From Eisenbergiella porci (lineage in GTDB: Bacteria > Bacillota > Clostridia > Lachnospirales > Lachnospiraceae), in the NCBI RefSeq assembly GCF_009696275.1, contig NZ_VUMI01000006.1, positions 117,003-181,002 of the forward strand: a stretch of 64,000 nucleotides of DNA, in the 5' to 3' direction. The notes under the pieces were generated by a model. That model had not been told where the DNA came from. It was given only the letters and a program-made list of their open reading frames with translations, and ran no database searches. The position numbers and the translations under genes were made by a program. This document shows positions 61,454 to 64,000 of the stretch, in pieces; position 1 is the stretch's first letter; each line of letters opens with the position of its first letter.

Positions 61454-62705
61454 TAATTCATTTGAACGTAACGGCACTATAGTATTCGCTATGCTTATGA
61501 TTGGAAATGCTTTGGGAGTAATTTTTCAGTTAATTTCTGGAAGAATATTGAATGATGTAACTTTATATGCTGATTTAAATGCACTTCTTTCCTTATATAC
61601 TATATTAATTTGGCCGATGGCAGTTATTACGTTTATTGTAACAAAATATATTTCACAATTTAATTGTTGTGGGGATTATTCGTCAATAAAATATTTTATA
61701 ATTAAGTCGATTAAACCCATTACCTTGCTATCTTGTTTGATTTTTTTTACAGGGTTAGTATTTAATTCTTTTTTTAAAAAATTGTTACATATTAATAATT
61801 CTATAATGATTCTTCTTATTATAATTTTAGCTTCCAGCGCAATGTTTCAACCTCTTATTAATGGAAGCTTACAAGGAATGAAAAAATTTTTTGCATTAGG
61901 TCTAATGGGATTATTAGGACAGATCTTTAAAATAATAGCAATATTATTAACAATTGGCAGAAGACATAAATTAGAAATAATTCTTATCATACTTTTGTTT
62001 GGGGCTATTATAACTGTAATTATTGGTTTTGTCATACTTGCGAGATATTTAACAAAGACAAATAGTAAAGTAATAAATATTGAGATAAAGTCATTAATAA
62101 TGTATGGTTTTAGCGCAGTCATAGCAAATTTAGGTTTAACATTATTAAGTAATGTTGATATGATTGTAATAAAATATTTTTTTGATTCAGAAGCTGGTTT
62201 TTATAGTGTGGCTTTAATATTGGGGAAAATTGTTACATATTTTTCAGGAGCAATTGTTGTTGTACTTTTTCCATTTGCAGTTGATGCGGGGGATAATAGA
62301 CAAAAAGCGTGTCTATTGCTGAAGAAATCATTGTCGTATAATATTGTTTTGTCTATAATAGCTGCTTTATTATTAAATTTATTAGGTAAATACTTAATAA
62401 ATTTGTTTTATGGAAGTACTTATCAGAGGGCTGGTAGTTATTTGTTTCCTGTAACGATATTGGTTTTGCCTATAAGTATTATTACTGTAATAATAAATTT
62501 TGTTTTAGCGAGAGATGAATGTAAATCTATTTTATTTATAGTAAGTATAGGGATTGTGGGAGAAATATTAAGTGTTTGTCTTATACATGACGATATAATT
62601 AATTCAATTTATGCTATGGGTGTAACATTATGGGGAGTTTTATTTATCTGTTTTTACTTACTAATAAAGGCATATAACAATGAAATATGTGATAATAAAA
62701 AATAG
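61428..62705 (+). CDS. Wzx-type oligosaccharide flippase (MOP superfamily), second copy
   Basis: 425 residues with about 12 hydrophobic segments; the N-terminal GTIVFAMLMIGNALGVIFQLISGRIL (~16-41) and the conserved MFQPLINGSLQGMKKFFALG stretch (~138-157) are typical of MOP-family polysaccharide exporters. It is shorter than, and clearly different from, the flippase at 39166. The start overlaps the acetyltransferase gene by 26 bp, so translation is coupled. Very AT-rich. Its presence in addition to two ABC flippases and another Wzx implies that several separate units are exported. Confidence 0.85.
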   Translation: MKKKNCQYDNSFERNGTIVFAMLMIGNALGVIFQLISGRILNDVTLYADLNALLSLYTILIWPMAVITFIVTKYISQFNCCGDYSSIKYFIIKSIKPITLLSCLIFFTGLVFNSFFKKLLHINNSIMILLIIILASSAMFQPLINGSLQGMKKFFALGLMGLLGQIFKIIAILLTIGRRHKLEIILIILLFGAIITVIIGFVILARYLTKTNSKVINIEIKSLIMYGFSAVIANLGLTLLSNVDMIVIKYFFDSEAGFYSVALILGKIVTYFSGAIVVVLFPFAVDAGDNRQKACLLLKKSLSYNIVLSIIAALLLNLLGKYLINLFYGSTYQRAGSYLFPVTILVLPISIITVIINFVLARDECKSILFIVSIGIVGEILSVCLIHDDIINSIYAMGVTLWGVLFICFYLLIKAYNNEICDNKK

Positions 62706-62725
62706 CTTGGAAGGTGTAAGTTTTA

Positions 62726-63274
62726 GTGGAAAAAATATTGAAAAATAGAAAAAATGAATTTCTTTCATATTTATTGTGCGGTATAATATCTTTGATTGTT
62801 TGCTTATTTATATTTCGATTAATTGGACATGATTGGGAAGTGCCTATTGCATATAGTTCCGATGCATTAGGCTTTTTTTTGGAAGTCCAAAATGGTGTGA
62901 GAGGAGGAAGTCCATATCTATATAAAACATATGCTGCGCCTTTTGGAACAGATTATAAGTACGCAATTGTAGACTATCATTTATATCTTTGGCCAACGGT
63001 TTTGTTGGCTAGAATTTTTAATAGTGCTTGGAAAGCTGTTAATATATCTTTTATATTAACATATTTATTTACGTCGTGGTCTGCTTTTTTTGTTATGAGA
63101 CAATTCGGATTGAAGCGGATAACTGCAATATTTGGAGCTGTATTATATAGTTTTCTTCCATACCATACTTTTAGAAATGAGCTTCATTTTACTTTGTCAT
63201 GTATTCAATTTATACCAATTACTTCGTATCTTGCATTAATTATTATGGAAAAAGACGATTGTTTATTCCGGTGA
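62726..63274 (+). pseudogene. Polytopic membrane protein (GT-C-like), 3' end replaced by IS21
   Basis: A GTG-initiated ORF (GGAAGG upstream) of 182 codons with about four hydrophobic segments. The first outside loop has SSDALGFF (~40-47) and YKTYAAPFGTDYKYAIVDYHLYLWP (~68-92), resembling GT-C glycosyltransferases or YfhO-like proteins, which usually exceed 500 residues. The reading frame leaves the gene at ~63259, where the IS21 end begins with TGTTTATTCCGG; the last four residues (CLFR) and the stop come from the element. The rest of the gene, if it still exists, should lie beyond the element outside the window. Confidence 0.7.
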
Positions 63275-63285
63275 GATTGTACCCA

Positions 63286-63349
63286 TGTTCCGGAGGAACG
63301 GATACCACTGTTCCGGAGGAACGATACCGTCAGTCCGGAACAGGATACC
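63286..63349. repeat. Three subterminal IS21 repeats
   Basis: Repeats begin at 63286, 63309 and 63332, exactly 23 bp apart. The first two contain the palindrome GTTCC-GGA-GGAAC; the third is degenerate (GTCCGGAACAGGATACC). Confidence 0.85.
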
Positions 63350-63376
63350 GTAAGTTATCAGTTACTTAATGCGAGT

Positions 63377-64000
63377 TTACTCGCTTTGTGTTGGATCTAA
63401 TCCGTACACCTCTCTCATGGAGCGGTAGTTGACTAGATCCGTTGGTATGATGTTGATCTTATAAGCATCATGCTTGATGCGGTCAAGAATGGCTTCAGCA
63501 AGCGGACTGTCATCTCCACCCAGCTGATCATACCAACCGCCAGAATCATACTGTGAGCAAAAAATGGTGGATGATTTCCGGCGTCTCCTGTGAAGGAGTT
63601 CTAAAATATCATGCTGCTCTGTTTCTGTAGGTTTCAGAAGTAGCCATTCGTCAATGATCAGCAGCACAGGATTGGCATACTTTGCCTGAACTTTTTTATA
63701 GGTTCCGTCATTACGTGCCATCTCCAGTTCCATGAGCAGGTCTGGAAGTCGGATGTATTTGGTCTTGTACCGCTGTTTGCAGGCTTCCATTCCAAAAGCA
63801 CAAGCCATATAGGTCTTGCCGCTCCCAGTGGCACCGGAAATGAAGATGTTCCTATGCTCCGTGATGTATTCGCAGGTCGCCAGCCGCTCAATCAAGCCAC
63901 GGTTCAGCTTCCGACCCGACGTATAATTGATGTCCTGGATGCACGCTTCCGGCTGATCAAAAGTAGCGTTTCGAATTAGCCGCTTTAAACTGTTGTTTTT
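63377..64000 (-). CDS. istB: IS21-family helper ATPase IstB, N-terminus outside window
   Basis: The frame is open to the right edge of the window: 35 codons upstream of the internal TTG at 63895 read KNNSLKRL...TSGRKLNRG, so that TTG is not the true start. The DnaA/DnaC-like AAA+ core shows Walker A SGATGSGKTYMACAFG, Walker B PVLLIIDEWLLL and an arginine-rich RRRRKSS stretch before sensor I (TIFCSQYD). IstB is the ATPase that delivers target DNA to the IstA transposase. The protein looks intact within the window. The stop is ~117 bp from the end of the element. Confidence 0.92.
   Translation of the reverse strand, partial: KNNSLKRLIRNATFDQPEACIQDINYTSGRKLNRGLIERLATCEYITEHRNIFISGATGSGKTYMACAFGMEACKQRYKTKYIRLPDLLMELEMARNDGTYKKVQAKYANPVLLIIDEWLLLKPTETEQHDILELLHRRRRKSSTIFCSQYDSGGWYDQLGGDDSPLAEAILDRIKHDAYKINIIPTDLVNYRSMREVYGLDPTQSE

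Larger units (their letters stand above)
63260..64000 (-). mobile_element. IS21-family insertion sequence, partial (right end outside window)
   Basis: One end of the element lies at ~63260 (TGTTTATTCCGG). Just inside it are three copies of a ~20-bp repeat, TGTTCCGGAGGAACGGATACC-like, at 63286-63306, 63309-63328 and 63332-63349; such multiple terminal repeats are the transposase-binding sites of IS21 elements. The istB gene follows on the minus strand, and istA should lie to the right, outside the window. Confidence 0.88.

Overview
The window looks like a low-to-mid GC Gram-positive anaerobe of the Clostridia, most likely a gut Lachnospiraceae. The reasons are AGGAGG-type ribosome sites with frequent GTG/TTG starts, a CotH / VTC-domain / DUF4956 gene set, an ABC-class ATPase of the COG3044 type, DUF5672, TupA-like ATP-grasp and DUF1919 proteins, and IS200/IS605 and IS21 elements. 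The genus cannot be fixed from the sequence. No rRNA, tRNA or CRISPR array was seen.

Almost everything is one long rightward surface-polysaccharide locus, continuing past the left edge and cut at the right edge by an IS21-family element. 1-4.1 kb: end of a sugar formyltransferase-like gene, a DUF2334 deacetylase and two GT4 glycosyltransferases, closed by a bidirectional terminator. 4.3-7.8 kb: two leftward genes (COG3044 ATPase; anchored SGNH protein). 7.9-11.9 kb: a promoter, a deletion-decayed IS200/IS605 element, then the CotH-VTC-DUF4956 operon (DUF4956 split by an in-frame TAG) and a small acidic ORF, ended by a terminator. 12.1-36.2 kb: a dense GC-richer run with GT4, deacetylase, two AsnB-like amidotransferases, SGNH protein, GT2, GT11, PglK-type ABC flippase, GT11-like, DUF5672, GT17, Wzy-like polymerase, pyruvyltransferase, GH88/105-like protein and acetyltransferase. 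A ~326-bp inverted repeat lies at 14.15-14.48 kb.

36.2-39.2 kb holds three AT-rich spacers with candidate promoters around a GT2 and a GT11 gene. 39.2-51.6 kb holds a Wzx flippase, a GT26-GT4 fusion, a Wzy-like polymerase with an extra C-terminal module, more GTs, a radical SAM/SPASM protein, a GINT1_N-like protein and a TupA-like protein. 51.6-63.3 kb is strongly AT-rich: DUF1919, GT11, GT10 fucosyltransferase, GT4, a second ABC flippase, a GtrB-like GT2, a WecB-like epimerase, a GtrII-like membrane protein with a poly-T frameshift, an acetyltransferase, a second Wzx and a truncated membrane protein.

Together the genes read as stacked glycan-assembly modules: GTs build lipid-linked repeat units, several fucosyltransferases, amidotransferases, pyruvyl- and acetyltransferases decorate them, ABC or Wzx flippases export them and Wzy-like proteins polymerise them. 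Module duplication and the stepwise fall in GC suggest assembly by successive horizontal acquisitions. The priming phosphoglycosyltransferase, Wzz/Wzc-type regulators and nucleotide-sugar genes (apart from the epimerase) are not in the window, so the product cannot be predicted exactly.
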